A stretch of DNA of 61,050 bases, from the NCBI GenBank assembly GCA_002418825.1, contig DIEW01000042.1, positions 5,527 through 66,576 of the forward strand. The letters are read 5' to 3'. Under the pieces are notes generated by a model. The model did no database searches. It saw nothing but the letters and a program-made list of their open reading frames with translations, and was not told where the DNA came from. Source of the DNA: Syntrophaceae bacterium UBA5764 (GTDB lineage Bacteria > Desulfobacterota > Syntrophia > Syntrophales > Smithellaceae). Made by a program: the position numbers and the translations under genes. Shown piece by piece: positions 34,171-42,640 of the stretch (position 1 is the stretch's first letter; the number at the start of each line of letters is the position of its first letter).

Positions 34171-34998
34171 TTACTGTAATATCTCCAATTTTGATAGCGA
34201 CCCATGAACCGCCAAAAAGTTAGTGGTCCGGAACTGCTCAAAAATTTCCTTATACTGAGTAATGGGATACAGGTACCCTGACGGTGTAATGCGAAACAAG
34301 TCCATTCGGACATTCTTAAAAAAATAGAAAAAGTCCTGAAAAAAGGTCCGAGTATCGATGTTGCAGCCGCCGAATTCAAAAATCACCAGCTTGACAGCAC
34401 CCGCTTCAAACATCCGATGTCCTCCGGCCTGCAATACATCCAGCTCATGACCTTCCACGTCAACCTTCATCAAATCAATCCGGCGAACACCATTAACCTC
34501 ACAGTAATGATCCAAGGTATCAATACGGACAGTCTGGCTCTGCGAGAAGTCAACACCTAAATGGTCCAGCCGCCTCTTGGTCAAAGAGGCAATTTGCGAT
34601 CCCGGTTCGTTATAATAGAGAGTTACCTCTCCAACCTCTTTACCCAGCCCTACAGGGTTTAATATGACAGAGGCGTTATTTGCTCTCTTGCCGCGGCTGA
34701 GCTCGGCAAAAGCTTGAGGCGAAGGTTCAAAACAATGGATACTGTATTCTCCCGCGGCCATTTTCGACATCACCAGATTCAGAAACTGCCCGGTGTTCGC
34801 ACCGACGTCGAAAATGCAATAGGGCGCCGGCAAGAGCTTGAGCATTCTGCCAACAACCACCATCTCCCCGCTACTGCACACGTCGCCGCCGGAACCGATA
34901 CCCATAACCTCAGCGGTTTTTCTGTTAACATATTCATAAAATTTCTGCGCGAACCGGTTACCGGAAATGATCGTGACTATTTTCCCTGCTCTCGACAC
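34171..34998 (-). CDS. FkbM-family methyltransferase
   Basis: A SAM-dependent O-methyltransferase. It has YCIFDVGANTGQFLNLV for motif I, IHCFEPSPQAFAELSR, and the family's VRIDTLDHYCE with RIDLMKVDVEGHELDVL. Length 275 residues, in the normal range. The start codon is GTG at 34998 with AAGG 8 nt upstream. It is a different member from the FkbM gene at 24.6 kb, with a longer N-terminal helical part. It is followed by the SGNH/WcbI-like gene with an 8-nt gap. It likely methylates a sugar or lipid hydroxyl of the glycan. Confidence 0.87.
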   Translation of the reverse strand: MSRAGKIVTIISGNRFAQKFYEYVNRKTAEVMGIGSGGDVCSSGEMVVVGRMLKLLPAPYCIFDVGANTGQFLNLVMSKMAAGEYSIHCFEPSPQAFAELSRGKRANNASVILNPVGLGKEVGEVTLYYNEPGSQIASLTKRRLDHLGVDFSQSQTVRIDTLDHYCEVNGVRRIDLMKVDVEGHELDVLQAGGHRMFEAGAVKLVIFEFGGCNIDTRTFFQDFFYFFKNVRMDLFRITPSGYLYPITQYKEIFEQFRTTNFLAVHGSLSKLEILQ

Positions 34999-35077
34999 TG
35001 TATTCGCCTTTGCTTAAAAAATTATAAGGATTTATTGTTTTTACAATATCCGTTTCCCCTGCCGAAGACAAAAACTT

Positions 35078-35935
35078 TCAAGCAATGTTTTCTATCCTCT
35101 TCGCGGCCTCGATTGTATTCTTCATCAACATAGCGATGGTCATGGGCCCTACGCCACCGGGCACGGGTGTAATGTACGACGCTTTAGCCGCTACTTCTTC
35201 AAAAGCCACATCGCCGCTAAGCTTGCCGTCATCCAAACGATTAATTCCCACGTCAATAACAACAGCGCCTTCTTTAACCATATCCGCCGTAATCATGTGA
35301 GCTTTACCCACAGCAGCAACCAAAATATCCGCACGAGAAGTAATGGCCGACAATTTATTTGTTTTAGAATGACACACGGTGACTGTGGCGTGTTGAGCCA
35401 AAAGCAACAACGCCATGGGTTTGCCAACAATATTGCTACGGCCAACAATTACCGCTTCTTTACCAGAAATCGCGATACCGGTGCGGGAAATCAACTCCAT
35501 AATGCCCCGGGGTGTACACGGAACAAAGAAGGGTGAACCCGCCATCAGGGCTCCAACATTGTAAGGATGAAATCCGTCTACATCTTTGTGCGGGTCAATT
35601 GCGGCAATCACGCTGTCAACGGAAACTCGCTTGGGCAACGGCAGCTGAACAAGAATGCCGTGAATCGATTTATCCCTATTTAGTTCATTAATTAGTTCAA
35701 GAATTTTCCCCTCCGCCGCGTCTTCAGGCAATTTATATTTTCGCGACAAAAAACCTATTTCCTTACAAGCTTGCTCTTTTTTTCTCACATAAATTTCGGT
35801 CGCCGGATCGTTTCCCACCAGCACAACGGCAAGTCCCGGAACAATCCCTTTGCTGCTCTTAAGCGCCGCAGTTTCTGCTCGAATTGCTTCACGAATTCCA
35901 CCTGCTATCTTATTTCCGTCAATAACAACTGCCAT
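35078..35935 (-). CDS. folD: Methylenetetrahydrofolate dehydrogenase/cyclohydrolase
   Basis: The bifunctional FolD enzyme, which interconverts 5,10-methylene-, methenyl- and 10-formyl-tetrahydrofolate with NADP(H). The hallmark blocks are seen: YVRKKEQACKEIGF with the catalytic Lys, GILVQLPLPK, KDVDGFHPYNVGAL, CTPRGIMELI, the Rossmann VIVGRSNIVGKPMALLL and ITPVPGGVGPMTIAML. The ATG at 35935 gives 285 residues, the usual length; a TTG just before it is less likely. It is a housekeeping gene set between the polysaccharide region and the lipid A operon. Confidence 0.97.
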   Translation of the reverse strand: MAVVIDGNKIAGGIREAIRAETAALKSSKGIVPGLAVVLVGNDPATEIYVRKKEQACKEIGFLSRKYKLPEDAAEGKILELINELNRDKSIHGILVQLPLPKRVSVDSVIAAIDPHKDVDGFHPYNVGALMAGSPFFVPCTPRGIMELISRTGIAISGKEAVIVGRSNIVGKPMALLLLAQHATVTVCHSKTNKLSAITSRADILVAAVGKAHMITADMVKEGAVVIDVGINRLDDGKLSGDVAFEEVAAKASYITPVPGGVGPMTIAMLMKNTIEAAKRIENIA

Positions 35936-36079
35936 CAATTTTCACTACAAATTATAATTGTTTAATGTAAAACTACCCGACAAAAGGAGCACCCCTGCCT
36001 AAAGCCACAAAAATACTTTCAACCCGTTGCCTCAACCAAACTGCCATTAATCATCAGGAAGATCGCGAACCAAATGGCC

Positions 36080-36107
36080 TAGTTAACACTATTTCAATAT
36101 AAGTCAA
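36080..36107 (-). promoter_or_regulatory. Possible promoter of folD
   Basis: In the 284-nt gap between folD and waaC the minus strand has TTGACT and TAACTA with a 16-nt spacer, giving a leader near 140 nt for folD. The rest of the gap shows no gene; it also holds the out-of-frame waaC continuation ending near 36198. Confidence 0.35.
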
Positions 36108-36222
36108 AAAAGCAGCGCTGGCAAGCAAAAACACTTCCCTGTTATCAATAGTCAAGTAGCTATTTTTTTCTTTATCCGACTATTCTAAAACCAGATATTA
36201 TTTGATTTTGGCCATTACCTCT

Positions 36223-37263
36223 TTAATAATTTCTGCATCCCTTTTTGATTCTACCTTCAACAACGGCAAAAACCCGTTCAGGGGTAATGTTTTTCATGCA
36301 CTGTATCGTCAAACAATCTTTTAGAAAACAAGGACTACAAGGTAAACCAGCCCTTATTATCGTGTGCCCCGCGCCGTAAGGGCCAGTCCTTGCCGGATCG
36401 GTCGGTCCGAAAAGAGCCACAACCGGCGTTCCCACAGCACAGGCCAGATGCATCGGACCGGAATCGGTAGTTACTACCAGCTGCGCCTTTTTAAAAATAC
36501 AAGCCAACTCCAGCAATGTTGTTTGTCCGGCCAGGTTAATACTATTTGCGCCCATCATTGATGTTATTTTTTCAATGGGCGCGCTCTCGCTTCCCGTAAA
36601 TATCACTTTTTTCTTCAGTTTATCACTGATTAAACCGGCAAGACACGCAAAATTTCCGTCATCCCAAAGCTTTGTTTTCCAGTAAGCTACAGGATTAATG
36701 GCAATATAGTCTTTATCGTTCAATCCATATTTTTCCAGCAGCAAATTAACTTTTTTTTCGGCGTCAATACTTTGCGGAAGAATAAATTCCACTTTTTCTT
36801 TTTTTGCCCCCAGGTAATGCGGAAAATCGAGATAGCGCTCTAGGGCGTGCTTGCCCATGTCTTCAGAAATTTTTTCGGTAAGAAATAGGCCGCTCAACTC
36901 CTGCAAAGAATCATAGCCCAGCTTTCTTTTGCCGCCACTCAAAAAAACGATGACAGAGCTTTTAAATAGACCGTGAAAATCAATGACAAGGTCATAAGGC
37001 CGTTGACGCAACTTTCTGATAAACAAACGAACCTCTTGCCAGACAGACCGGAATTGTCCGGCCTTGATATTCTTGATCCATGTTTTGCGCCGGAAAATCA
37101 ACACTTCATCAAGCTGTGGATGATTTAACACTAAATCAGACGCGGCTTCTTCCACTACCCAGGTTATATGCGCCTGCGGATACAAACGCCGCAAAGCCGA
37201 CAGTGACGGTAGCGTATGAATGACATCACCAATGGCACTGAGTTTAACGATTAAAATGTTCAT
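36223..37263 (-). CDS. waaC: Lipopolysaccharide heptosyltransferase I
   Basis: GT9 heptosyltransferase adding the first L-glycero-D-manno-heptose to Kdo2-lipid A at the inner face of the membrane. It has MNILIVKLSAIGDVIHTLP, VIDFHGLFKSS, AINPVAYWKTKLW, NLAGQTTLLELA and TTDSGPMHLACAVGTPVVA plus FGPTDPARTGPYG, the WaaC pattern. The ATG at 37263 overlaps the gmhB stop (ATGA), and an upstream ATG is not needed. The annotated stop gives a tail ending in KKGCRNY. In the -1 frame a tail KRDAEIIKEVMAKIK continues to 36198, which looks like a natural C-terminal helix; this may be an indel or frameshift at the run of A. Confidence 0.9.
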   Translation of the reverse strand: MNILIVKLSAIGDVIHTLPSLSALRRLYPQAHITWVVEEAASDLVLNHPQLDEVLIFRRKTWIKNIKAGQFRSVWQEVRLFIRKLRQRPYDLVIDFHGLFKSSVIVFLSGGKRKLGYDSLQELSGLFLTEKISEDMGKHALERYLDFPHYLGAKKEKVEFILPQSIDAEKKVNLLLEKYGLNDKDYIAINPVAYWKTKLWDDGNFACLAGLISDKLKKKVIFTGSESAPIEKITSMMGANSINLAGQTTLLELACIFKKAQLVVTTDSGPMHLACAVGTPVVALFGPTDPARTGPYGAGHTIIRAGLPCSPCFLKDCLTIQCMKNITPERVFAVVEGRIKKGCRNY

Positions 37264-37847
37264 TTGCATTCTTTCATTATCCACTGCACGGCTTCAAGAA
37301 TATCCGCGGCAACATGATCAGGCTTGTTTTCGGGTGTCAGTTTGTCCGGACCGTCATCTTGTAATAAGCTCCTACCGAAACCGGTTTTTACTAAAATACA
37401 TTTTGTTCCGACGCTTTTTCCTGCTTCCATGTCCTTGTATCTGTCACCTATAATATAAGATTTCCCCAAATTAATATTCATTTCCCGGGCCGCGCGCAGC
37501 AACATCCCGGCGGCCGGCTTTCGGCAGTCACATTCTTGCCGGTAGTGCCCTATCCCTTCCGTGGGATGATGCGGGCAATAATAAAATCCGTCGATAAAAG
37601 CATTTTCTTGTCCCAACATAACACGCAGTTGTTCATTGACGATCTTTACAAATTCTTCTGAAAATAAACCCCGGGCTACACCGGACTGATTGGTGATGAC
37701 CACTGCTTTCATGCCGGCGGCATTAATCAACCGAACAGCTTCAAAAGCGCCGGGAATAATCTTCAACTTGACGAGGCTATCAAGATAGCCCACTTCTTCG
37801 TTGATTGTGCCGTCCCTGTCTAAAAACACAGCGATATTTTTTTTCAT
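37260..37847 (-). CDS. gmhB: D-glycero-D-manno-heptose 1,7-bisphosphate phosphatase
   Basis: HAD-superfamily phosphatase in the ADP-heptose pathway, removing the C-7 phosphate. VFLDRDGTINEEVGYL at residues 8-23 carries the two catalytic Asp (D10, D12), then VVITNQSGVARG, the zinc-binding YYCPHHPTEGIGHYRQECDCRKP (its CPHH and CDC parts) and YIGDRYKDMEAG are all diagnostic. At 195 residues it is slightly longer than E. coli GmhB. It sits between waaF and waaC with a short gap on one side and a 4-nt overlap on the other. The other heptose genes (gmhA, hldE) are not in this window. Confidence 0.95.
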   Translation of the reverse strand: MKKNIAVFLDRDGTINEEVGYLDSLVKLKIIPGAFEAVRLINAAGMKAVVITNQSGVARGLFSEEFVKIVNEQLRVMLGQENAFIDGFYYCPHHPTEGIGHYRQECDCRKPAAGMLLRAAREMNINLGKSYIIGDRYKDMEAGKSVGTKCILVKTGFGRSLLQDDGPDKLTPENKPDHVAADILEAVQWIMKECK

Positions 37848-37855
37848 GGCTAGTC

Positions 37856-38908
37856 CTAATTACACTTTAGGATGTCACGCGCGGCCGATAAAACATCATC
37901 GACTTTCACCAAATCCATGCAACGGAAATCTGTGGGGCACGTTTCTTTTAAGCAAGGGCTGCAGGACACTTCTTCACGAACAATCTTTATTTTTTCTCCA
38001 ACAGGTGATGTGGTCAGGGGATTAGTCGAACCGAAAATGGCGACCGTGGGAACATTCAACGCGCCGGCAATATGCATCAGGCCGGAATCATTGCTGATGA
38101 ACAAGACACACTGTGAAATAAGATAAATCGCTTCACGCAGAGTTGTTTTGCCGGCAAGATTTATTAAATCAGTACTGGATTTTGCACATACTTGTTGCGC
38201 CACTTTCCAATCGTCCTTGCCACCCAATAAAACAATACGACAACCATAATTTGCGCTGATTTTATCCGCCACTTCGGCAAAACGTTCGGGAAACCATCTT
38301 TTGGCCGGGCCATACGTGGCTCCGGGGGCAATGCCAACTATAGGTTTTTCCGGACCTGGTATGAATTCATGTAAAGTATTTTGAGCAGTCACGCGATTAA
38401 TTCTCGCCTGAAGATGCATTTCCCGCCCGACGGGTGCACAGCCCAAAGCCTTAACCATTTCCAAATAATAGTCAATTTGATGAACTTTTCTTATCTCCTT
38501 AGTACGTTTAATGCTGTGAGTTAAAAGAAAGCCGCGGCCATCAGAATTGTATCCAGCGCGCAGCTTAATCCGCGCGGCGCAAGCCATTATAGCTGCCTCA
38601 ATCGCGTTCTGCAAAAGAATGGCCACATCAAATTTCTTTTTTCGCAGAATGCTTGCCAAGCGAAAAACACCCAACGGATTATCAAACTGATTTTTATAAA
38701 TGATTATTTCATCAGCTGCGGTAAATAGTTTATAGATATCGGCCACAAGAGGCTTGGCCAAAATAGAGATACGCGCCTGGGGATAAGCGGCACGCACAGA
38801 AGCAATTGCGGGCAAGGTAAGCACGGCGTCACCGATCCAATTTGTTCCCCGGATCAATATTTTAGTTATGCCTTCTTTGGGCATCCTTGCTCTTTTTTTC
38901 AGCAACAT
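37856..38908 (-). CDS. waaF: Lipopolysaccharide heptosyltransferase II
   Basis: GT9 enzyme adding the second heptose of the inner core. KILIRGTNWIGDAVLTLPAI is the WaaF-type start; GIAPGATYGPAKRWFPERFA, NLAGKTTLREAIYLIS, FISNDSGLMHIAGALNVP and FGSTNPLTTSPVG are the nucleotide-binding half, and CSPCLKETCPTDFRCM the Cys-rich tail. I chose the ATG at 38908 because AGGA lies 9 nt upstream; an ATG at 38884 is possible. Both overlap the end of the lpxL gene, so translation is likely coupled. Farther upstream in-frame ATGs would extend the protein into lpxL. Confidence 0.93.
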   Translation of the reverse strand: MLLKKRARMPKEGITKILIRGTNWIGDAVLTLPAIASVRAAYPQARISILAKPLVADIYKLFTAADEIIIYKNQFDNPLGVFRLASILRKKKFDVAILLQNAIEAAIMACAARIKLRAGYNSDGRGFLLTHSIKRTKEIRKVHQIDYYLEMVKALGCAPVGREMHLQARINRVTAQNTLHEFIPGPEKPIVGIAPGATYGPAKRWFPERFAEVADKISANYGCRIVLLGGKDDWKVAQQVCAKSSTDLINLAGKTTLREAIYLISQCVLFISNDSGLMHIAGALNVPTVAIFGSTNPLTTSPVGEKIKIVREEVSCSPCLKETCPTDFRCMDLVKVDDVLSAARDILKCN

Positions 38909-39785
38909 TTTTTTTAATCCTTTTTGCCTGCCATGGCTTTGTTTTCCAGCGCTGATGTAACCACAGCCATTGCTCCGGATATTTACGCACATATTCTTCA
39001 ATGATTTTTGTAATTTTTTGTGTATTGATAAATATGTCCGCGTCACGGTTACCGGTATCGATAATATCCGTTTTCGGGCCAATCTCCAATAAATATTTGC
39101 CGCTGGGCAAACGTCTGGTAAAAGCGGGCATTACCGCTGCACCAGTGTGCAACGCCAATTGCGCCACCCCAAAAGTGGTACAAGCCGGCCGTCCAAAAAA
39201 ATCCACAAATATGCCTTCATACCAGGCAACATTCTGATCGACAAGAATATTTATGATCTCTCCTTTTCTTAATAATTGGAGCGTTTTTCTCATCGCATTC
39301 TCTTTGTGCAAAGAGATATTGCCGCAAGCGGCACGCAAATAGGTGGTCACTTCTTCCATAAAAGGATTGTCGAGAAGTCGCACCATAAATACCAATGGTC
39401 TGGTCAACAGGGCCAGCGCAGCATTGCCAATTTCCCAATTGCCAAAATGCGCGCTGAAAAGCAAAACACCTTTGCCCTCGCGGCAGGCAGCGGTATAATG
39501 TTCCAGTCCTATGATACTTATCCAATGATGCAAATTTTCTCTCTTCATCAAAAGAATTTCAGTAAACTCAACAATCATAATAGCAAAGCTTTCATAAGAC
39601 CCCTTGGCAATGCGGCAAACTTCCCTTAATGATTTTTCCGGAAAAGAGCGCATGAGATTATGAATAGCAATCAATCTATGCTTTGATGATAAATAATATA
39701 CGAGCCGCGAAATGCCGGAGGCCAGTGCTTTTCTAACAGCTAATGGAATAATTCGAAATAAAAATATTGCTGTTTCTTTTTTCAC
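38862..39785 (-). CDS. lpxL: Lipid A late acyltransferase (LpxL/HtrB family)
   Basis: Membrane-bound lysophospholipid acyltransferase that adds a secondary acyl chain to Kdo2-lipid IVA. An N-terminal anchor (FLFRIIPLAVRKALASG) precedes LLFSAHFGNWEIGNAAL, whose H113 and E118 make the HX4E catalytic motif. FVDFFGRPACTTFGVAQLAL, AVMPAFTRR and YPEQWLWLHQRWKTKPW complete the family. At 307 residues it matches LpxL. Only one late acyltransferase gene is found here; others could be elsewhere. It is placed between lpxK and waaF. Confidence 0.93.
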   Translation of the reverse strand: MKKETAIFLFRIIPLAVRKALASGISRLVYYLSSKHRLIAIHNLMRSFPEKSLREVCRIAKGSYESFAIMIVEFTEILLMKRENLHHWISIIGLEHYTAACREGKGVLLFSAHFGNWEIGNAALALLTRPLVFMVRLLDNPFMEEVTTYLRAACGNISLHKENAMRKTLQLLRKGEIINILVDQNVAWYEGIFVDFFGRPACTTFGVAQLALHTGAAVMPAFTRRLPSGKYLLEIGPKTDIIDTGNRDADIFINTQKITKIIEEYVRKYPEQWLWLHQRWKTKPWQAKRIKKNVAEKKSKDAQRRHN

Positions 39786-39796
39786 AAAATTCTCCG

Positions 39797-40903
39797 TTAC
39801 TGGCCAGCGCCTGTTTTCAAACGCCGCAAAATGAATTTTTCAAACGACTCTTCCATGGATGAAGGTCTCATTTTCATCTTTATTCGCAATATCCACACGG
39901 CCTTCAGAAACTCCGGATAATTATGCAGTCTCACAGCATCTTTATGGGTTGTCATCAAGTAGTCAGCACGCAGTTTCCTATATTGATTATTTAATTCCTC
40001 CAGATCATAAAGACCGTAGCGGTAATGATCAGGGAAAGCGTTAAACGACAGGATTTGCGCCCCTGCTTTTCGGAGCATTTCTTCAAAGGAGTTTGGACGC
40101 GCAATACCACAAAAAGCGCATACCGACTTACCTGTAAGAACTTCCAGCCCAACCGTAGAATTTCCATCGCCCCGAGCAATATCCTGCGGATAATGGTTAC
40201 TGCAAAAAATGGGGATATTCATTTTTTGTGCTATTTGGTTCACTTTCTCGCTCATCTTCACATCCCCATGTGCACGCGTCATAATCAGGCAATCAGTACG
40301 CTTAAGTTCTTTTAACGGTTCACGCAACTCTCCTGCCGGCAGAAGATGTCCGTTACCCAGTGGTTTTGCACTATCGAGCAAAACTAAATCGATGTCTCTT
40401 GAAATTTTACGGTGTTGAAAAGCGTCATCGCAAACAATGACATCGGCTCCGAATCTTTTGATTGCCACGTTTCCCGTTCTGATTCTTTTTGCACCGGTAA
40501 TCACGGGGACACCCGGCAATAATTGTGCGATTAAAAGAGGTTCATCACCGGCTGTTTCGGAATCAAGCAATATTTTCCTTCCGTCAGAAACGATATTGAT
40601 TTTTTGTGCACTTTTGCCCCCGTATCCGCGGCTGATAACCGCAGGCCGATAACCTGCTGCCTGAAGCATTTGCGACAGCATAATGACGCAAGGTGTCTTG
40701 CCCGTGCCGCCAACTGTGATATTGCCGACACTGATTACCGGACAGGGCAGCCTAACCGAAGATATTAGTTGTTTATTATAAAGCCAATTGCGCAGATTTA
40801 CGATCAGCCGATAAAACAAGGAAAGAAAAAATAGAGTTGCTCGGAGCGGACTGAAACAGCTGATTTTTTTATCATCATTCCAAATCCTTTGCCAATCGAC
40901 CAT
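39797..40903 (-). CDS. lpxK: Tetraacyldisaccharide 4'-kinase
   Basis: Inner-membrane P-loop kinase phosphorylating the 4' position of the lipid A precursor. A basic, hydrophobic N-terminus (residues 20-33, ATLFFLSLFYRLIV) anchors it, and PVISVGNITVGGTGKTP is its Walker A (65-70). RGYGGK, DDAFQHRKISRDIDLVLLD and AFCGIARPNSFEEML follow as in LpxK. The ATG at 40903 has GGAAGCGGAA just upstream and overlaps msbA by 29 nt; an upstream ATG would extend further into msbA. Length 368 residues, a little above E. coli LpxK (328). Confidence 0.94.
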   Translation of the reverse strand: MVDWQRIWNDDKKISCFSPLRATLFFLSLFYRLIVNLRNWLYNKQLISSVRLPCPVISVGNITVGGTGKTPCVIMLSQMLQAAGYRPAVISRGYGGKSAQKINIVSDGRKILLDSETAGDEPLLIAQLLPGVPVITGAKRIRTGNVAIKRFGADVIVCDDAFQHRKISRDIDLVLLDSAKPLGNGHLLPAGELREPLKELKRTDCLIMTRAHGDVKMSEKVNQIAQKMNIPIFCSNHYPQDIARGDGNSTVGLEVLTGKSVCAFCGIARPNSFEEMLRKAGAQILSFNAFPDHYRYGLYDLEELNNQYRKLRADYLMTTHKDAVRLHNYPEFLKAVWILRIKMKMRPSSMEESFEKFILRRLKTGAGQ

Positions 40904-42632
40904 TTCCGCTTCCTTCGTCTTTAAACTGCAAGTTATACAAACGGTAGTATTCGCCTTTTTTCGCCAAAAGCGCTTCGTGCGTACCTTCCTCGACAATCTC
41001 TCCGTTCACTAAAGTAATAATTCTGTCCGCATTACGAATGGTGGAAAGGCGATGAGCAATAACCAGCGTCGTGCGTCCTTTCATGAGGTTATCCAGAGCT
41101 TCCTGTACTTCTATTTCCGCTTCCGTATCCAACGAAGAGGTTGCTTCATCCAAAATCAGAATGGGAGCGTCTTTCAGCAAGGCGCGGGCAATAGATATGC
41201 GCTGCTTTTCACCACCGGAAAGTTTGGTGCCTAACTCACCAATATTTGAATCATACCTCTGAGGGAGACGCATGATAAAACTGTGGGCATTAGCTGCCTT
41301 GGCTGCGGCAATGATTTCCTCGTCTGTACGTTTAATATCACCGTACGCAATATTATTTTTAACAGAATCGTTAAACAGGATCGTTTGCTGGGTGACTATG
41401 GCTATCTGCCTGCGCAATGACTGCAAAGTCACATCACGAATGTCATAGCCATCAATAAGAATGCATCCGGAGGTAACATCATAAAAGCGTGGAATCAAAT
41501 TGACCAATGATGTCTTGCCGCCGCCGCTCATTCCGACAAAAGCCACAACTTCACCGGCTTTGATGTGGATATTAATGTTTTTCAACACCGGGGTTGTATC
41601 GTAACAGAAAGTAACATTTTTAATATCAATACCGCGGCGAATAGGTGGCAACTCAACGGCACCGGGCTTATTCACAATATCCGGCATGTGGTCAATAATA
41701 CTAAAAACGCGCTCGGCACCAGCAATGCCCTGATTGATGGAATTATTGACGTTAGTCAACCGTTTCATCGGTTCATAAAGCATCAATAAAGCAGCCAGAA
41801 ACGAGAAAAAAGTGCCGGGCGTGGAGTTGCCCTTTATAACATTATAGCCGCCATAAAAAATTATTGCGGCTATGCCCAGTCCACCCAAAAATTCCATCAG
41901 CGGACTGGCCATGGCGTTTATGGAAACAGTCTTCATGCTCAATTTAAAAAGTCGTTCGCTTTCCGCAGCAAACCTTGCGTTTTCATACTTTTCCATACAG
42001 AAAGCTTTGACGATGCGGATACCAGAAATCGTTTCTTGCAAAAGAGAATTCAACGTACCCATGGTTATCTGTGACGACGTGGTCACCTTGCGTATTTTTT
42101 TGCCGAAACGAGAAATCGGATAAATGGTCAAAGGAAAAACAAGCATGGCGATAAGAGCAAGCTGCCAGTCAGTATAAAAAATAACGCCCACAAGAAAAAT
42201 TAAGGTACAACTATCTTTAACCAGCGAAGTAATCGCCTCTGACGATGCTGCCTGTACTGACAAAACATCATTTGTTATCCGCGACATTAATAAGCCTGTG
42301 GGATGATCGGTGAAAAAAGCCAAAGATTGCTTTTGTATATGTCCATACAGTTTATTGCGCAGGTCGGTAAGAATGCGCAAACCTATGGAACTCATCAAAA
42401 TAACCTGCCCATAAGTACATAATCCCTTGAACAGGAATATACCGATAATAGCGAAGGGAATCCACGTCAACGCAGTCATATCTTTGCTGACGAATATTTC
42501 GTCAATTGCCGGCTTGGAAATAAGGGGCAAGGCTGACTGAAGGGCTCCCGCGATAATCATCAAAATTGCGGCAAAAATAAAGCGTAAATAATACGCTTGG
42601 GCCATTTTCAATAAACGTTTGAAAGCTTCCAT
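40875..42632 (-). CDS. msbA: Lipid A export ABC transporter (MsbA)
   Basis: Half-size ABC exporter that flips the lipid A core across the inner membrane. Residues 1-320 contain six transmembrane helices (FIFAAILMIIAGALQSALPL and others), and the rest is the ATPase with GMSGGGKTSLVNLIPRF, the Q-loop VTQQTILFN, LSGGEKQRISIARALL and ILDEATSSLD. Length 585 residues, like MsbA (582). It is located between lpxB and lpxK, the usual place, which supports MsbA over a drug exporter. GGAAG precedes the ATG by five bases. Confidence 0.95.
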   Translation of the reverse strand: MEAFKRLLKMAQAYYLRFIFAAILMIIAGALQSALPLISKPAIDEIFVSKDMTALTWIPFAIIGIFLFKGLCTYGQVILMSSIGLRILTDLRNKLYGHIQKQSLAFFTDHPTGLLMSRITNDVLSVQAASSEAITSLVKDSCTLIFLVGVIFYTDWQLALIAMLVFPLTIYPISRFGKKIRKVTTSSQITMGTLNSLLQETISGIRIVKAFCMEKYENARFAAESERLFKLSMKTVSINAMASPLMEFLGGLGIAAIIFYGGYNVIKGNSTPGTFFSFLAALLMLYEPMKRLTNVNNSINQGIAGAERVFSIIDHMPDIVNKPGAVELPPIRRGIDIKNVTFCYDTTPVLKNINIHIKAGEVVAFVGMSGGGKTSLVNLIPRFYDVTSGCILIDGYDIRDVTLQSLRRQIAIVTQQTILFNDSVKNNIAYGDIKRTDEEIIAAAKAANAHSFIMRLPQRYDSNIGELGTKLSGGEKQRISIARALLKDAPILILDEATSSLDTEAEIEVQEALDNLMKGRTTLVIAHRLSTIRNADRIITLVNGEIVEEGTHEALLAKKGEYYRLYNLQFKDEGSGNGRLAKDLE

Positions 42633-42640
42633 ATTACTTC

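Noticed and set aside
38909..39082. N-terminal extension of WaaF
   Set aside because: It runs into lpxL in another frame; WaaF proteins begin close to the ILIRGTNWIGD motif.
40904..40996. N-terminal extension of LpxK
   Set aside because: It overlaps msbA for over 100 nt, while the ATG at 40903 has a good ribosome site.
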